64,000 nt of DNA from Acanthococcus lagerstroemiae (lineage: Eukaryota; Arthropoda; Insecta; Hemiptera; Eriococcidae), in NCBI GenBank assembly GCA_031841125.1, contig CM063113.1, positions 17,443,312 to 17,507,311 on the forward strand, read 5' to 3'. The position numbers and the translations under genes were made by a program. The stretch's first letter is position 1. Each line of letters opens with the position of its first letter. The notes beneath the pieces are model-generated. The model ran no database searches and was not told where the DNA came from. It saw nothing but the letters and a program-made list of their open reading frames with translations. Below are positions 11,794-22,150 of this stretch, piece after piece.

Positions 11794-12029
11794 GAAGGGT
11801 AAAGTATCAAAACTCACATTTGCCATTTTACTTCAATGGCGCAAATCGGCAAAATACTGTGCACAGGTGCAGGATATCTTTGCTGCGCCTGTGAATGTGC
11901 GATATGTATAACATACTCCACGTTCACAGGCGCAGCGAAGATATTCCTGCACCTGTGTACAGTATTTTGCTGATTTGTGACATTGGAGTAAAATGGCAAA
12001 ATGTGAGTTTTGATTCTAGTCAGAATCCC
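11794..12029. mobile_element. Palindromic MITE (family P), short copy
   Basis: A 236 bp near-palindrome. The left arm has TCAAAACTCACATTTGCCAT, then 'GGCAAAATACTGTGCACAGG' and 'TTGCTGCGCCTGTGAA'; the right arm is its reverse complement, with a central 'ATATGTATAACATA' loop. ATAT occurs on both sides, at 11,788-11,793 and directly after 'AATCCCG'. A second, interrupted copy lies at 18,950-22,392. Non-coding; superfamily unknown. Confidence 0.78.
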
Positions 12030-13501
12030 GATATTTCTGAAATACGTGTAAAGACAACTTTTTTAAATAGTCATAGTTTAAATTTCTTTGAAATTGTTTA
12101 GGTGCCCTGATAGTAAAAGAAAATGCAGGAAAACGTGAAAAGTTCTTGGTATGTTGGTCATAAATCAGATGATCAGGCCCTCAGAAAAGGAGGTGCATCT
12201 GAGAAGTTTTCCTTAGGCCTCGTGGGAGCAATGGCTTCAATATACCATTTTCCAACGAATCATCTTATGGAAATATAACAACTTCTTGCTAATTTTGCTC
12301 GTGAGTGTATACGGTTTCTTCCTGATTCAGTTATTTACCCCGACCCCAGTCATATCTTTTAACAACCTTCATCATAATTACTAAGAAAGGTACTTAATTT
12401 CTGAGCGTACCAGTCGATATGAGGTCATTCTTCAGAAAGTAAGAATATTTAAAGAGCATTTCTTTTTTGTTAGCCCCCCTCCCCTCCATAATACGAATTT
12501 ATAAAGTGTAGAGAATATTCAACAAGCTTACAGAGCAGCAGCATCAAAATTTAGGGAAGGGAACGACTTTTGTTCACGGCGATAGACACCTTGTCCACGG
12601 CGAAAGAAATGATAATACCCATGACTACGGATAAAATAGCTTCCAGAACTTCTTTTTCCAGCAATTTTTTGAAAATTATGCCAACGACTACGATTTGGCA
12701 CCTGGATCGTCTTCGGAGATCAAAACTGTACCAGTACCTGCGAATGAACATCGTTCCCTTCACGGTTCACCAAATCCAGAGAACGGCCCAAGAACGAGGC
12801 GTTACATCCATGAACGACGCTCAACCATGATTGAAAATAGCCCAAAATATTTACGTCGTGATTAAACGAAATTGCGTCTTTCAAACTTTCACCCCTCAAA
12901 AAACAAGACTGCTAGTTTTATAATGACGCCAACGTACCAAAGTTTAACTTTTGAAGGGATTCAACTTGCTGCCGGATTTCGCCGGATACCGGCACGCGAT
13001 TACCAAAAGTTTGCGAACGTGGTTGTGACCGACTTACAGCTTACCGGTGACACGAAATGCTTTTTTGTTTTTCAACAGGACTACGTAGTGATAAAGGTGT
13101 CTGCAACTGAGAGAATACTCATCGTAACGAGTGAATCGCATCAGACACAAATCTGCCGCGTGAAAAGGAAAATTATTAAGGACAAATTGCGGCGCCATCG
13201 TCTTCAAGACAAGTGACGAGAATGAGAAAATATTCGGAAGATGTTTTCACGACAGACAGACAGACACTGGTGTCCAAACAGAAGTCTATAAAATTGATTC
13301 CGGCTCTTCTCTTTCATCGGCAGTGCCGTGAAAAGAGACCCCCAACTCTTTTTCGCAATTTAAAACACGTCGAAATCCTGCGTTTGAAATGCGTTTGAAA
13401 TTTTCGAAAAGAAATTCAAAAATTTCCATATTTTTCTGCTTTTATGACAGAATTTAAATGTAATTCGATGATGATAATATATTCCGTAGTCTCTCGACTA
13501 A
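12030..13501. other. Gene-free stretch
   Basis: No recognisable gene. ORFs of 86 residues (12,570-12,830) and 114 residues (12,872-13,216) have no domain I can identify and lie in sequence without other gene signals. The region ends at the TGTA target site of the LTR retrotransposon. Confidence 0.4.
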
Positions 13502-13505
13502 TGTA

Positions 13506-13760
13506 TGTAAGTTAGTAGGAAAGATCAGAGACACGATCAACTTATGACGATTTTATTCTTGAAGAAGTGACAAATAATCTCGAAAATAAGCTAATACGTG
13601 TTAAATAAAGTACAGAGCGCCGAGAGTACCGAGTTAAACGAGTACAAGAATTAAACTGAAGTAGTAACTTAATGAGAGACCAGTCGATGCACGAAATGTG
13701 AAATGCGATAACGGTATCGCATCTGGGTAAATAATAAGCTTCAGTTTGCTGAAACTTACA
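13506..13760 (-). repeat. 3' LTR of element G1
   Basis: 255 bp with 8 bp inverted ends (TGTAAGTT / AACTTACA). In the sense orientation it carries an AATAAA polyadenylation signal (complement of 13552-13557) and the segment ATTTTCGAGA (complement of 13578-13587), which is complementary to the first internal bases after the 5' LTR. Confidence 0.95.
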
Positions 13761-13772
13761 TCCCCCCAACCC
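13761..13772 (-). other. Polypurine tract of element G1
   Basis: In the sense direction the sequence GGGTTGGGGGGA lies directly before the 3' LTR. This is the expected site where plus-strand DNA synthesis is primed. Confidence 0.8.
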
Positions 13773-13783
13773 AAGCATTTCGG

Positions 13784-16700
13784 TCATCGATTTGCCTTTA
13801 ACATTTTACTTATGTGGTACATTTTTTTTTTGTTTCCTACCTTCACTTCGAAAACTACATTAGACACCTTACGTATAATCGGGTGCGGTCCTATACGTAT
13901 ACTATCGAGCTTGTTACGGTTAAGCTTATTGCCGTTCTCGACATATATCCAATCTCCGACATTGAAACTTACTAGCGCTCTATGTCTGTCATGACGTAAC
14001 TTGTTACTATTATGCGATTTATTTGAATTAATAAACGCTACTTTACGATCGGCTGCTAGGTTTGGAGAAGAAACGAGAGACTGAGGAATGAAGGGGGGAA
14101 GGGAACCGTTAAGCAGGTAGGAAGGAGAAAAACCTGTGGAACTGTGAACCGTGTTATTGTATTGTTCAACAGATTCGCGGGCTATAGCTTGCCAGGATTG
14201 ATTAACTCCGGGAGTGTTGTAATTGCAACGTATACGGTTTACTAACGTTTGATTAAGTCTTTCGTTTAGACCATTTGAAAAAGCGCTGTCAACCGCCACA
14301 AAAACGTGATTGATGCCAGCGCCCTCACAATAATCTTGAAATTCCTGGGAAGATAATCCGCCGTATTGATCGGTTAACAGTGTACCTATTGGGTTAACCC
14401 TGTGAACCGAATCAATGAGCTTGATCATTTCTTTCGCAGATTGACCTTTTGTATATGAAGCAAAAGCATACCGGGTAAAATGGTCCACTAGAAGGTGGCA
14501 ATATCTTTTCGCAGACGATTTGTTCCCTAATCCACCAACCGTGTCGAGTGACATTATGTCATAAGGGTTAGATGAAGGACCAAAATGACCTAGACTGCCA
14601 CTGGGCGTGGGTCTACGCGACTTATTTTTAATACAAATTTCGCATTTGCGACAGAGACGATGTATACAATCGGAATAGTTAGGAAATGTGAAATATTTAC
14701 GGATCATAAGCGATAACTGCTTTTCTCCGATGTGACCGAGCTGAGAATGGAGAGACCGAACTAATTTCTCTCCATACACTGATTCTAAGACAATGCGATG
14801 GTTACCATTGATATTCCGTAGAATAACCCCTGATCTAATGATATCAGAGGGAACTCTACTTATCAACTTCTGACTGGTTCGAATTTCGTCGAGAGAAAGA
14901 AAATTTAAGGTAGGTATAATTTGTTCAATACCATCTTTTTCGTCTCCCTCGAGTACCGGGTTACGGGATAAGCAATCCGCTTCGCAATTGCTCACTCCCG
15001 GACGATAAATGACCTCGAAATCAAATTGCGCTAATTCGTTAGCAAGATCACCCAACTCTTCGTCGGTTCTGGCTTTCAAATTAAGACCATGTAAGGGTCT
15101 GTGGTCGGTGATGACTGTGAACTTTCTTCCGATTAACCAAAATCGCCAGTAGCGTATGGCTTCACGTATGGCCAAACTTTCGATGTATATGGCTTTCTTC
15201 TTTCTCTGTCCTTCTGTTAGTTTTTTAGAGAAGTAAGCGACGGGTTTTTCAGAACCATCGCTCTGTCTCTGTTTTAAAATGGCACCTATGCCTATGCCGC
15301 TTGCGTCCGTGTAAATAATTACCGGTTTTTCCTGGTCAAAAACTGCCAGAACAGGGGAAGAAACAAGAATGCCTTTCACTTTGTCGAAACTGGCTTGACA
15401 ACGATCAGACCATGAGAATACTACGTTTTTTCTGAGGAGGTTATGAAAAGGTTCGAGTACAGAGGATGCGTTTGGGATGAACTTGTGGTAAAAGTTTATC
15501 TTACCAAGGAGCTGACGCACGTTCTTTCTGTTAGTGGGAATGGGAAATTCACGGATAGCGATTAAGTTATCTTGTAAAGGCCGCACCGAGTCAGCGCTGA
15601 GCACGTGTCCCAAATACTGTACTTCCTGAAGCGCGAAGGAACATTTTACAAAATTTAATTTGAAGCCTTCTTGTTCTATTGCAGACATAAGCAAGTCAAC
15701 GTGACATAAGTGTTCTTGGAACGACTTTGAAAAGATCAGGATGTCGTCGAGGTAATTAACGCAAAATTCCGAAAGACCCCGACGGCGTAAAATGCTTGAT
15801 AAAATCCGCTGAAATACCGCCGGCGCGATTTTTATTCCGAATGGCATATTGACCCACTTGTAGTGTCCGCGCTGAGTTACAAATGCGGTCTTGTATCGGT
15901 CGGCTTCCGCTATAGGAATGGACCAGAAGGCCGAATTTATATCCAGCGCGGAAAACCACGAGCAGCCAGCAGTCTTCGTGATTATGTCTTCTATGAGGAT
16001 AAATGGCTGACTCTCGGGAACAATAAACTTGTTCAGTGCCCGGTAGTCCACACATAGCCGATTTTTTTGTTTTGTTCCAGCGGTTTTTTTGTACTGGAGA
16101 GTAACAGGGGATGCAAAGGGAGACGAAGACTCCTTTATGATCCCGTGTTTTAGAAGCTCGCCTACCTGACTCTCAATTTCAGCTTGGTCCTTGAAGGAAC
16201 AGCGGTATGGTTTACGAGCTATATAAACATCTTTAGATAACGTGACTTTCGCCTGATACTGAGAAATCGTACCTATATCGTATTTATCTTTTCCAAAGCG
16301 GGTACAGTATTTAAGGATTAATAGGCGAACTTGTTCACTTTCTTTCGAGTTTATATGTTTGATTTTTTCTTTTATTGAGTCTTTATTTACAATATCATTG
16401 AATACTGAGTTGACTGAATTTACTTTATTGAAAAGATGTATGTTAATATTTTTTTCTGAGTTTTCTCGTGTATGTTGAGACAGTTTCAAATCATGATCCA
16501 GACCGAGACCAAAGGTAGGGATTGTGTCCAAGCCCAAAATCATGTCGAACTTATAATTACGAAACGAAACAACATAAACAAATATTTCTCTTTCAAGGTT
16601 TAAGACCTTTATCTTTACACGTGCAATACCTAAAATTTCTTTATCTCCACCAAGTGTAGTAAATTTTTGTTTAAACGGTAAGAATTTTTTTGGGTATAAA

Positions 16701-16813
16701 TTTTTGAAGAAATCCTGAGAAGTGACCGAGATATTAGAACCTGGGTCATACAGTGCTTTTCCTTTTTTACCGTTCGCACTTATATCTACTATCACCAGTG
16801 GAGGAACTACACG
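13784..16813 (-). CDS. pol: Pol polyprotein of element G1 (PR-RT-RNase H-IN)
   Basis: Open over about 1,000 codons, ending at 13784. It has no suitable ATG at its start: the frame opens upstream in gag and is reached by a -1 frameshift at 16813-16819. Residues are numbered from the codon at 16795. The protease has YDPGSN (catalytic Asp 17) and an 'ILG' block near 86-88. The RT has LDIN (Asp 285) and YLDD (348-351). RNase H has YTDASG (Asp 497), Glu 539 and TDHRP (Asp 564). The integrase has an HHCC finger (His 683/688, Cys 718/721), Asp 751, Asp 809 and Glu 845 (a D,D35E spacing), and then a GPY/F-like module near 967-975. All expected catalytic residues are present, but the protease motif is D-P-G rather than the usual D-T/S-G. 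The protein copies the RNA and inserts the DNA. Confidence 0.95.
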   Translation of the reverse strand, partial: RVVPPLVIVDISANGKKGKALYDPGSNISVTSQDFFKNLYPKKFLPFKQKFTTLGGDKEILGIARVKIKVLNLEREIFVYVVSFRNYKFDMILGLDTIPTFGLGLDHDLKLSQHTRENSEKNINIHLFNKVNSVNSVFNDIVNKDSIKEKIKHINSKESEQVRLLILKYCTRFGKDKYDIGTISQYQAKVTLSKDVYIARKPYRCSFKDQAEIESQVGELLKHGIIKESSSPFASPVTLQYKKTAGTKQKNRLCVDYRALNKFIVPESQPFILIEDIITKTAGCSWFSALDINSAFWSIPIAEADRYKTAFVTQRGHYKWVNMPFGIKIAPAVFQRILSSILRRRGLSEFCVNYLDDILIFSKSFQEHLCHVDLLMSAIEQEGFKLNFVKCSFALQEVQYLGHVLSADSVRPLQDNLIAIREFPIPTNRKNVRQLLGKINFYHKFIPNASSVLEPFHNLLRKNVVFSWSDRCQASFDKVKGILVSSPVLAVFDQEKPVIIYTDASGIGIGAILKQRQSDGSEKPVAYFSKKLTEGQRKKKAIYIESLAIREAIRYWRFWLIGRKFTVITDHRPLHGLNLKARTDEELGDLANELAQFDFEVIYRPGVSNCEADCLSRNPVLEGDEKDGIEQIIPTLNFLSLDEIRTSQKLISRVPSDIIRSGVILRNINGNHRIVLESVYGEKLVRSLHSQLGHIGEKQLSLMIRKYFTFPNYSDCIHRLCRKCEICIKNKSRRPTPSGSLGHFGPSSNPYDIMSLDTVGGLGNKSSAKRYCHLLVDHFTRYAFASYTKGQSAKEMIKLIDSVHRVNPIGTLLTDQYGGLSSQEFQDYCEGAGINHVFVAVDSAFSNGLNERLNQTLVNRIRCNYNTPGVNQSWQAIARESVEQYNNTVHSSTGFSPSYLLNGSLPPFIPQSLVSSPNLAADRKVAFINSNKSHNSNKLRHDRHRALVSFNVGDWIYVENGNKLNRNKLDSIRIGPHPIIRKVSNVVFEVKVGNKKKMYHISKMLKANR

Positions 16814-17973
16814 TTTTTTGTCTCGAAGTCCCCTAAGAATTCTTCGAGTTCTGCTAAATTTAATGTTTTATTTTCTCCATTACTAGGGGTTTTTCTCGTT
16901 ACGTTACCGTTCTTATTATTTTTATATTTCGAGTCATAAAATTTTGTAATACAATCTTCTTCGTTATGGGAACGACCGGGGTGTCCCTTCTTCTCGCAGT
17001 ATGTACACGGACCTTTTTTCAAGGTCGACCCTGAACTTGAAGAGCGCGGGGTAAAATTTTTGGGATCCTTTCCGATGAAAGGTTTCGAGGAAAATGATTT
17101 ATTGTCAGTTTTATTAAATGAGCGAGGTCTATCTAACGCGTTTAACTTCTCGAATAACTCACCGCTATCCTCGATGTCGTTGCGATCGAGTTTCTCCTGG
17201 ATGGAGAAAGGTAGTCCGAATATTATTAATGCGATTTTCGTGAGTTCATCGATTTTTGGATTTGCGTTTACTAGCATGGATCGCTTCTTCATCGCGTAGT
17301 CGACTAAAGAACCAGAAACGAATCGAAACGAGATTGACGAACGCAGATCTGACCAACCTTTTGTTTGGAAAGATGAGAGGAACGACTCCTTCCAGATTTT
17401 CCACTCGGTAGTTTTTGCTTCAACTCGTGTTGAATTGAACCAGTCTAAGGCGACTCCTTCTAGAAACAAACGAATCGCTTCCCAATAACGATCAGCAGAA
17501 ACCCCGAGACGAGATAATTCAGATTCGAAGATTTCGATCCAAATCAGTGCGTTTGATTTTCCATCAAATTTTTCCACGACTGCATCCTTTAGCACCGAAG
17601 ACAGAGGTTTTGCGGGTAAAGACTGAACGACTGGTTCAGGAACTGAGGCCGGCGGAGTAACGACCACTTCTTCCAGAACCTCTCCATTGAAAATCGGATT
17701 TCCGTCATCATCGGAGTACAGAGCTGCAGTTTCTGGGTCGAGTGTAATCTTTACTGTGCGTGTTTGGCCGCGAGACCTAATCGCCGCCTTTGCCGCTTTT
17801 GCTGCCGAAGTCTCCATAAGTTTCTTGTGTAGAGAGAGCGATTGTGCGTGACCCGGGAAGTTGTACGACACACCATCAATTTTCAGTTGTTTTAAAGAAA
17901 CTATCGTAGTTTTAGGATCATCCGACGAAGCTACTGTGGAAAACACAAAACTAGGTGGAGTGACGAACACCAT
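16807..17973 (-). CDS. gag: Gag protein of element G1
   Basis: The 388-residue product should form the particle that packages element RNA. I chose the ATG at 17973 (MVFVTPPS...): it lies 56 nt after the 5' LTR and aligns with the start of the related gag at 59305. An upstream in-frame ATG at 18012 would add 13 leader residues. The middle (from 'RYWEAIRLFLEGVALDWFNS' to 'LIIFGLPFSIQEKL') matches the second element's Gag and resembles a capsid domain. Near the C-terminus, CTYCEKKGHPGRSHNEEDC forms a zinc-knuckle-like C-x2-C-x9-H-x4-C, wider than the usual x4 spacing. The stop lies two codons after the slippery heptamer. Confidence 0.9.
   Translation of the reverse strand: MVFVTPPSFVFSTVASSDDPKTTIVSLKQLKIDGVSYNFPGHAQSLSLHKKLMETSAAKAAKAAIRSRGQTRTVKITLDPETAALYSDDDGNPIFNGEVLEEVVVTPPASVPEPVVQSLPAKPLSSVLKDAVVEKFDGKSNALIWIEIFESELSRLGVSADRYWEAIRLFLEGVALDWFNSTRVEAKTTEWKIWKESFLSSFQTKGWSDLRSSISFRFVSGSLVDYAMKKRSMLVNANPKIDELTKIALIIFGLPFSIQEKLDRNDIEDSGELFEKLNALDRPRSFNKTDNKSFSSKPFIGKDPKNFTPRSSSSGSTLKKGPCTYCEKKGHPGRSHNEEDCITKFYDSKYKNNKNGNVTRKTPSNGENKTLNLAELEEFLGDFETKNV
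16813..16819 (-). promoter_or_regulatory. -1 ribosomal frameshift site (A AAA AAC) between gag and pol
   Basis: In the gag reading frame the last codons are ACA AAA AAC GTG TAG, so A-AAA-AAC sits in the canonical X-XXY-YYZ register. Pol is open in the -1 frame from this point. Slipping here would give Gag-Pol. A stimulatory stem-loop downstream was not checked. The related element has the same heptamer at 60482-60488. Confidence 0.85.
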
Positions 17974-18019
17974 AATTACGGAGAAATTGTAAATATCGGA
18001 CACGAAACACACGAAAAGA

Positions 18020-18029
18020 ATTTTCGAGA
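18020..18029 (-). promoter_or_regulatory. Putative self-priming primer-binding site of element G1
   Basis: In sense, the ten bases directly after the 5' LTR are TCTCGAAAAT. They are exactly complementary to ATTTTCGAGA in the element's own LTR (complement of 18102-18111, LTR position 174-183). No tRNA 3'-end complement (TGG...) is present. The LTR segment lies about 22-26 nt after a TATA-like TTTATTTAA, so it could be the 5' end of the transcript, as in the Tf1 self-priming mechanism. The mechanism is inferred; the complementarity is seen. Confidence 0.65.
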
Positions 18030-18284
18030 TGTAAGTTAGTAGGAAAGATCAGAGACACGATCAACTTATGACGATTTTATTCTTGAAGAAGTGACAAATA
18101 ATCTCGAAAATAAGCTAATACGTGTTAAATAAAGTACAGAGCGCCGAGAGTACCGAGTTAAACGAGTACAAGAATTAAACTGAAGTAGTAACTTAATGAG
18201 AGACCAGTCGATGCACGAAATGTGAAATGCGATAACGGTATCGCATCTGGGTAAATAATAAGCTTCAGTTTGCTGAAACTTACA
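18030..18284 (-). repeat. 5' LTR of element G1
   Basis: 255 bp, identical by eye to the 3' LTR. In the sense direction it holds a TATA-like TTTATTTAA, then the proposed transcript start ATTTTCGAGA at LTR position 174, and AATAAA about 30 nt further on. That would give U3 of about 173 bp and R plus U5 of about 82 bp. Confidence 0.95.
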
Positions 18285-18496
18285 TGTATAGGTTGTGTTT
18301 ACACTTTTCTCTCTCCTGTGCAAATCTTTCCATTCCTGAGAAAGGTTTACTCTTTGAGTTCTTCATTATCTACTCTTCATAGCTCATTTTGTATTTTCCT
18401 TTCCAGTTCTTTCCCTCAACCATTCCCTCTAGCAGTAGTAACAATATACCTGGATGACTTATATTCAGTTTAATTCAAGATGACTTTATTCTTATA

Positions 18497-18645
18497 ACTA
18501 CTTGACTTTACAGGTTACGTTGCCTCTGCTGGGCAAAGGTCTCTCCCAAGCGTATCCATTCTTTCCTATGCCATGCAATTTTTTGGTAGTCCCGGTATTT
18601 AGACATTCTGTCAAACTCATCCCTCCATCTGGTTCTTTGTTTCCC
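18497..18645 (-). pseudogene. LINE ORF2 C-terminal fragment
   Basis: On the minus strand the sequence reads 'QRTRWRDEFDRMSKYRDYQK' followed by 'AWHRKEWIRLGETFAQQRQ' and a stop. This is the widespread C-terminal signature of insect LINE ORF2 proteins (R-x-RWRD ... RxxWxxLGEAFxQQ). Only about 45 residues survive, and a palindromic insertion (18,645-18,738) cuts it off upstream. Confidence 0.72.
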
Positions 18646-18738
18646 TTTTACCGACTTTTCGAAGAAAAGGGGGAGGTATTATATTCGGCACAGTTGTCGA
18701 ATATAATACCTCCCCTTTTCTTCGAAAACCCGGTAAAA
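18645..18738. repeat. Long near-perfect hairpin (94 bp)
   Basis: The left half contains GAAGAAAAGGGGGAGGTATT, then 'ATATTCG'. After a 10 nt loop (GCACAGTTGT) comes the complement, ending 'CCTCCCCTTTTCTTCG', and the outer bases TTTTACCG/CGGTAAAA also pair. It has the form of a tiny foldback element inserted in a LINE fragment. Confidence 0.75.
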
Positions 18739-19439
18739 TAGTTAAATAAATAAACGTAATACATTCATGATCAAATAGCAAACTTGAGGCTAGATGTGAT
18801 CTCACTCGTTCCTGGCTTACATGTCGGTTCATCATGATAAAAATTAGTAGACTTGTGAAATTTTGTACTGACAGTCCACTTTAAATACAGCAACAGACGC
18901 ACTTGAAAACTAAGAGTAAACGGTTGATTTTTGCAATGATAGACTATATGAAGGGTTCAGAGTCAAAACTCACAGTTGCCATTCTACTTCAAGGGCACAA
19001 ATAGGCAAAATACTGTACACAAGTGCAGGAATACCTTTGCTGCGCCTGTGAAAGTGTGATATGTATAACATACTCCACGTTCACAGGCGCAGCAAAGATA
19101 TTTCTGCACCCGTGTGCAATATTTTGCCTATTTGCGCCCTTGAAATGAAATAGCCACAGATATACAGCAGAAAGTCTAGATGCGTAACACGTCATTTACA
19201 CAGTGTTATAACAACTATCCAAATGGTTGCATAACGTCTCCAGCGCATGTAGGCAGAAGGTTACAATGCTTATGCTGCGTTGATCGTAAGGTTAGAGAAT
19301 ATTTCGCTTTAAAAATGTTTTTCCTCTTTAAAGGTACCTACTTTATCCGAGTAAAATAATGAAGTTCGTAAGTATAAGCGTTGTAACTGTTGATAGGTGG
19401 GGAAGTTTATGTATATTATGTATACTGGATTGTGGTAAT

Positions 19440-19580
19440 CAGGGCTGGATTGGGTCTTAAAAAGCGTACCGGAAAAATATAGCTCTGGCACACCACCCCA
19501 CAGATTTTTTCGGGTGGGCTTATCGACCTACCAACCCACCAAGAATTTTCCCGGTATTCCCTATGGCCAATCTGACCCTG
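19440..19580. mobile_element. hAT-type MITE, 141 bp, 8 bp TSD
   Basis: The ends are CAGGGCTGGATTGG and CCAATCTGACCCTG, inverted with two mismatches. The flanks are GTGGTAAT (19432-19439) and GTGGTGAT (19581-19588), an 8 bp duplication with one mismatch. The interior is itself partly palindromic. Non-coding. Confidence 0.75.
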
Positions 19581-20110
19581 GTGGTGATACGAAAAATAAA
19601 ATCTTCTAAATCATGAACTTAAACCAAAAGGATTGCTTGGATTCGCCTGTTATTTTTGACCAAAAAAGTTTTACGTTTTACCAATTTGCGTAATTACACA
19701 AGCACCAGAGACTGATTGATCGTTGGAAGTCGTACATCCTGTGACCTCATACTGAGACCTAAATATAAAATTTGTGTGAAAATACGGGACTAAAAAGTTA
19801 CCATTTTACAGGCACATTCATGAATAATGTTCTCATACGTTTTCGACCTGGTGAATGTAGTTAGGAAGTAGTGATAGTCAATTTCTGGAGATCTTTAACT
19901 AATAGGTCGGGTATCGATTATTAAGTTTTAATAAGGAGAGATGCGAAGTGCCCGCTCTGAACTCGTATTTTTGAATATTCTATGTAACGAATGGCTGATG
20001 ATTTCATGTCACTTTTGTTTTTGCAAGGTAAAAATGATTGTTAATAATGGTGACCACTTTCTTGTTTTTATTTCCGCTTAATTCTTTACTGAATTCCATT
20101 ATTCTGTATT

Positions 20111-22150
20111 ATGTTGTTTCTTCGACTGAGAAGTATGAAAAGTAGTAATATCATCGTTGTCCATCGATTCAACATTTCAGTGTTTGATTATTCCTCAGTC
20201 ATGTTTAATGGCCGGTGTCTCGTGGTAACGGGGCAAAATTCAAGACTAGATCAGAGGAAAACGAAAAGAAGGGATACGGGGCTAAATTTAAATGTATTTA
20301 CTTTTAACTGTCAAGGTATAGCTAGCACGGAAAAGCTCTTTGAATTTGAGAAATCTTGGGAGGAGATCGAATTTGATATTGTGGGCATTGCAGAAACTAG
20401 AATTTTGGGCAAAAAATTAATGGAGCGAAAAAATGGGAATTATTTATTTTATAGCGGGCAAACCAAGGGTCACCGTGGCATGGCATCTTACAATATAATA
20501 AATGGATCAGTAAAGTCAAACAAGTCAGGAGTATATCAGATAGGATTGGTTTGGTAAAACTGGAAATCAGTAAGAAAGCAAACCTCCGCATTGTACAGGT
20601 CTATGCCCCCACCATGCAGGTAAACGGAATCAACTGGAGAATTTTATAATCAATTAACACAAGTGGTCAATAACAAAAAGGAGTACATATTACAAGTGAT
20701 TGGCGACTTTAATGCGAAACTAGGAAGGGAAGACGCAAAGGCAAATTTTAGCTGTCTGGGGCAATTTTGCTCAAGTGAAAACTCAAATTCAAACGGGGAA
20801 ATTTCGATCAACTTTCGCTACAAAAGAAAATTTAAAAATTATGAACACCTTTTACAAAAAGAGGGGAAAAGATAAATGGACTTGGTCATGAAATTGATTA
20901 GTGCCTGAGCAATGACAAAAAAATTGTGAAGGATGTTAAGGTAGTAAAGAATTTGGGTTTCTCATCAGACCATCGGCCACTAAAAATTCAATTGGTGATT
21001 CTAGAAAGATCATCAGTAAAAAACTCTTTTGGTAAAAAAATTTCAAAAAACAAAAACATTCCGGACAACAAAATTTTTGAGGCAAAACAAGAATTAAAAA
21101 ACAAACTAGAAAATTGGAAAACTCAAGACAATAGTATTCAAGATCGATACGATGGTCTAATAAAACTTTTAACAGGAACAATTAAAAAATTTGAAACAGT
21201 TATCTCAAGAAATGAATTCGATAGAGCCTTGCCATCAGAAACCTTATGAAAAAAGGAACAATTGGGTAAAAATAGGTAATAAAACGTTAAGGCAAAAAAT
21301 AGAACTAAGTGAATGTAGAAAATTGACGCGGAAAATGATCAGAAGTGATTTAAAAAAAGAATTTAGAGTTTTGTCGGAAATTTTAGAGGATTCAGATTCT
21401 ACCAGACAAGCTAAAAATGAACTTATGGATTGTAAATGTTTGCTTCCTGCAATTAAGAACCCAATGGGATCGGAGGTGGTAGATAGGATCGGTATTAGCG
21501 CTGAAGCAACGAAATTCTATACTAACCTGTACAGTGAGGAGGGCGCGTTTGCAGGATGAGAACCAAAGTACAGGAATGAAGAAGATATCCCTCCTTTCCT
21601 GGAAGATGAGAGTGCCCAAGTTCTTGCTGGTCTGAAAAGCGGGAGGGCCGTGGGACCCGATGGGATAGAGAACAAATACCTGAAATTATTCAAAGACGAA
21701 CTAACTACCCCATTGACCTGGATCTTTAATTGGATTCTCGAGTCGGAAGAGATATCTGTGCAATGGGAGTTATGGGAAATAATCCTCTTATTTAAAAAAG
21801 GAGACAGGAAAGACTTGGGTCATTACGGACCGATCACTCTTACTTCAAATGTTTCGAAACTATTCGCTAAATTATTAAAAAATAGAATGTATAATCAGTT
21901 GGACTGTAATCAAAGTCAGGAACAAGTAGGATTTCGAAAAAGGAGATCAACGGCCGACCAAATTTTTATAATAAATCAACTGATAGAAAAATGTAATGAA
22001 TACAACATTCCGTTGTATATACTACTGATTGACTTTTAAAAGGCATTCGATTCCGTCCACCTCAATTGCCTCTGGAATGCATTTAATGAACAGGGAATTC
22101 AGGACAAATTTATTAGAATTTTGACTTCACAGTCGAAGAAACAACAGAAT
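20111..22150 (+). pseudogene. Broken LINE ORF2 (endonuclease plus partial RT)
   Basis: Read through several frames, the endonuclease motifs appear in order: 'NVFTFNCQGI', 'FDIVGIAETRI' (catalytic Glu), 'RIVQVYAPTMQ', 'VIGDFNAKLGRE' and 'SSDHRPLKI' (SDH motif near 20,955). They are followed by RT blocks: 'GRAVGPDGIENKYLKLFKDE' (21,640), 'KKGDRKDLGHYGPITLTSNV' (21,800) and 'FRKRRSTADQIFIINQLIEK' (21,930). The 'LLIDF-KAFDSV' block (22,020) is interrupted by a stop. The copy ends before the catalytic F/Y-x-DD. At least five frame breaks or stops make it non-functional. The relation to CR1/RTE-type insect LINEs is inferred. Confidence 0.82.

Larger units (their letters stand above)
13506..18284 (-). 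mobile_element. Complete Ty3/gypsy LTR retrotransposon (element G1)
   Basis: A 4,779 bp element read on the minus strand. It has two 255 bp LTRs that look identical by eye, both starting TGTAAG and ending CTTACA, and a 4 bp target duplication TGTA (13502-13505 and 18285-18288). A polypurine tract lies upstream of the 3' LTR, and the gag and pol frames are intact. Domain order in pol is protease, RT, RNase H, integrase, which defines Ty3/gypsy rather than Ty1/copia. No envelope-like ORF or chromodomain is seen. Identical LTRs and open frames imply a very recent insertion. A related but broken element lies at 58,959-63,822. Confidence 0.95.

Noticed and set aside
12872..13216. 114-residue ORF as a host gene
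   Set aside because: No recognisable domain, no neighbouring gene signals, and length within chance for this window.
13506..18284. Envelope gene or chromodomain in G1
   Set aside because: Pol ends 24 bp before the LTR with a GPY/F-type tail. No further ORF and no chromodomain-like sequence.
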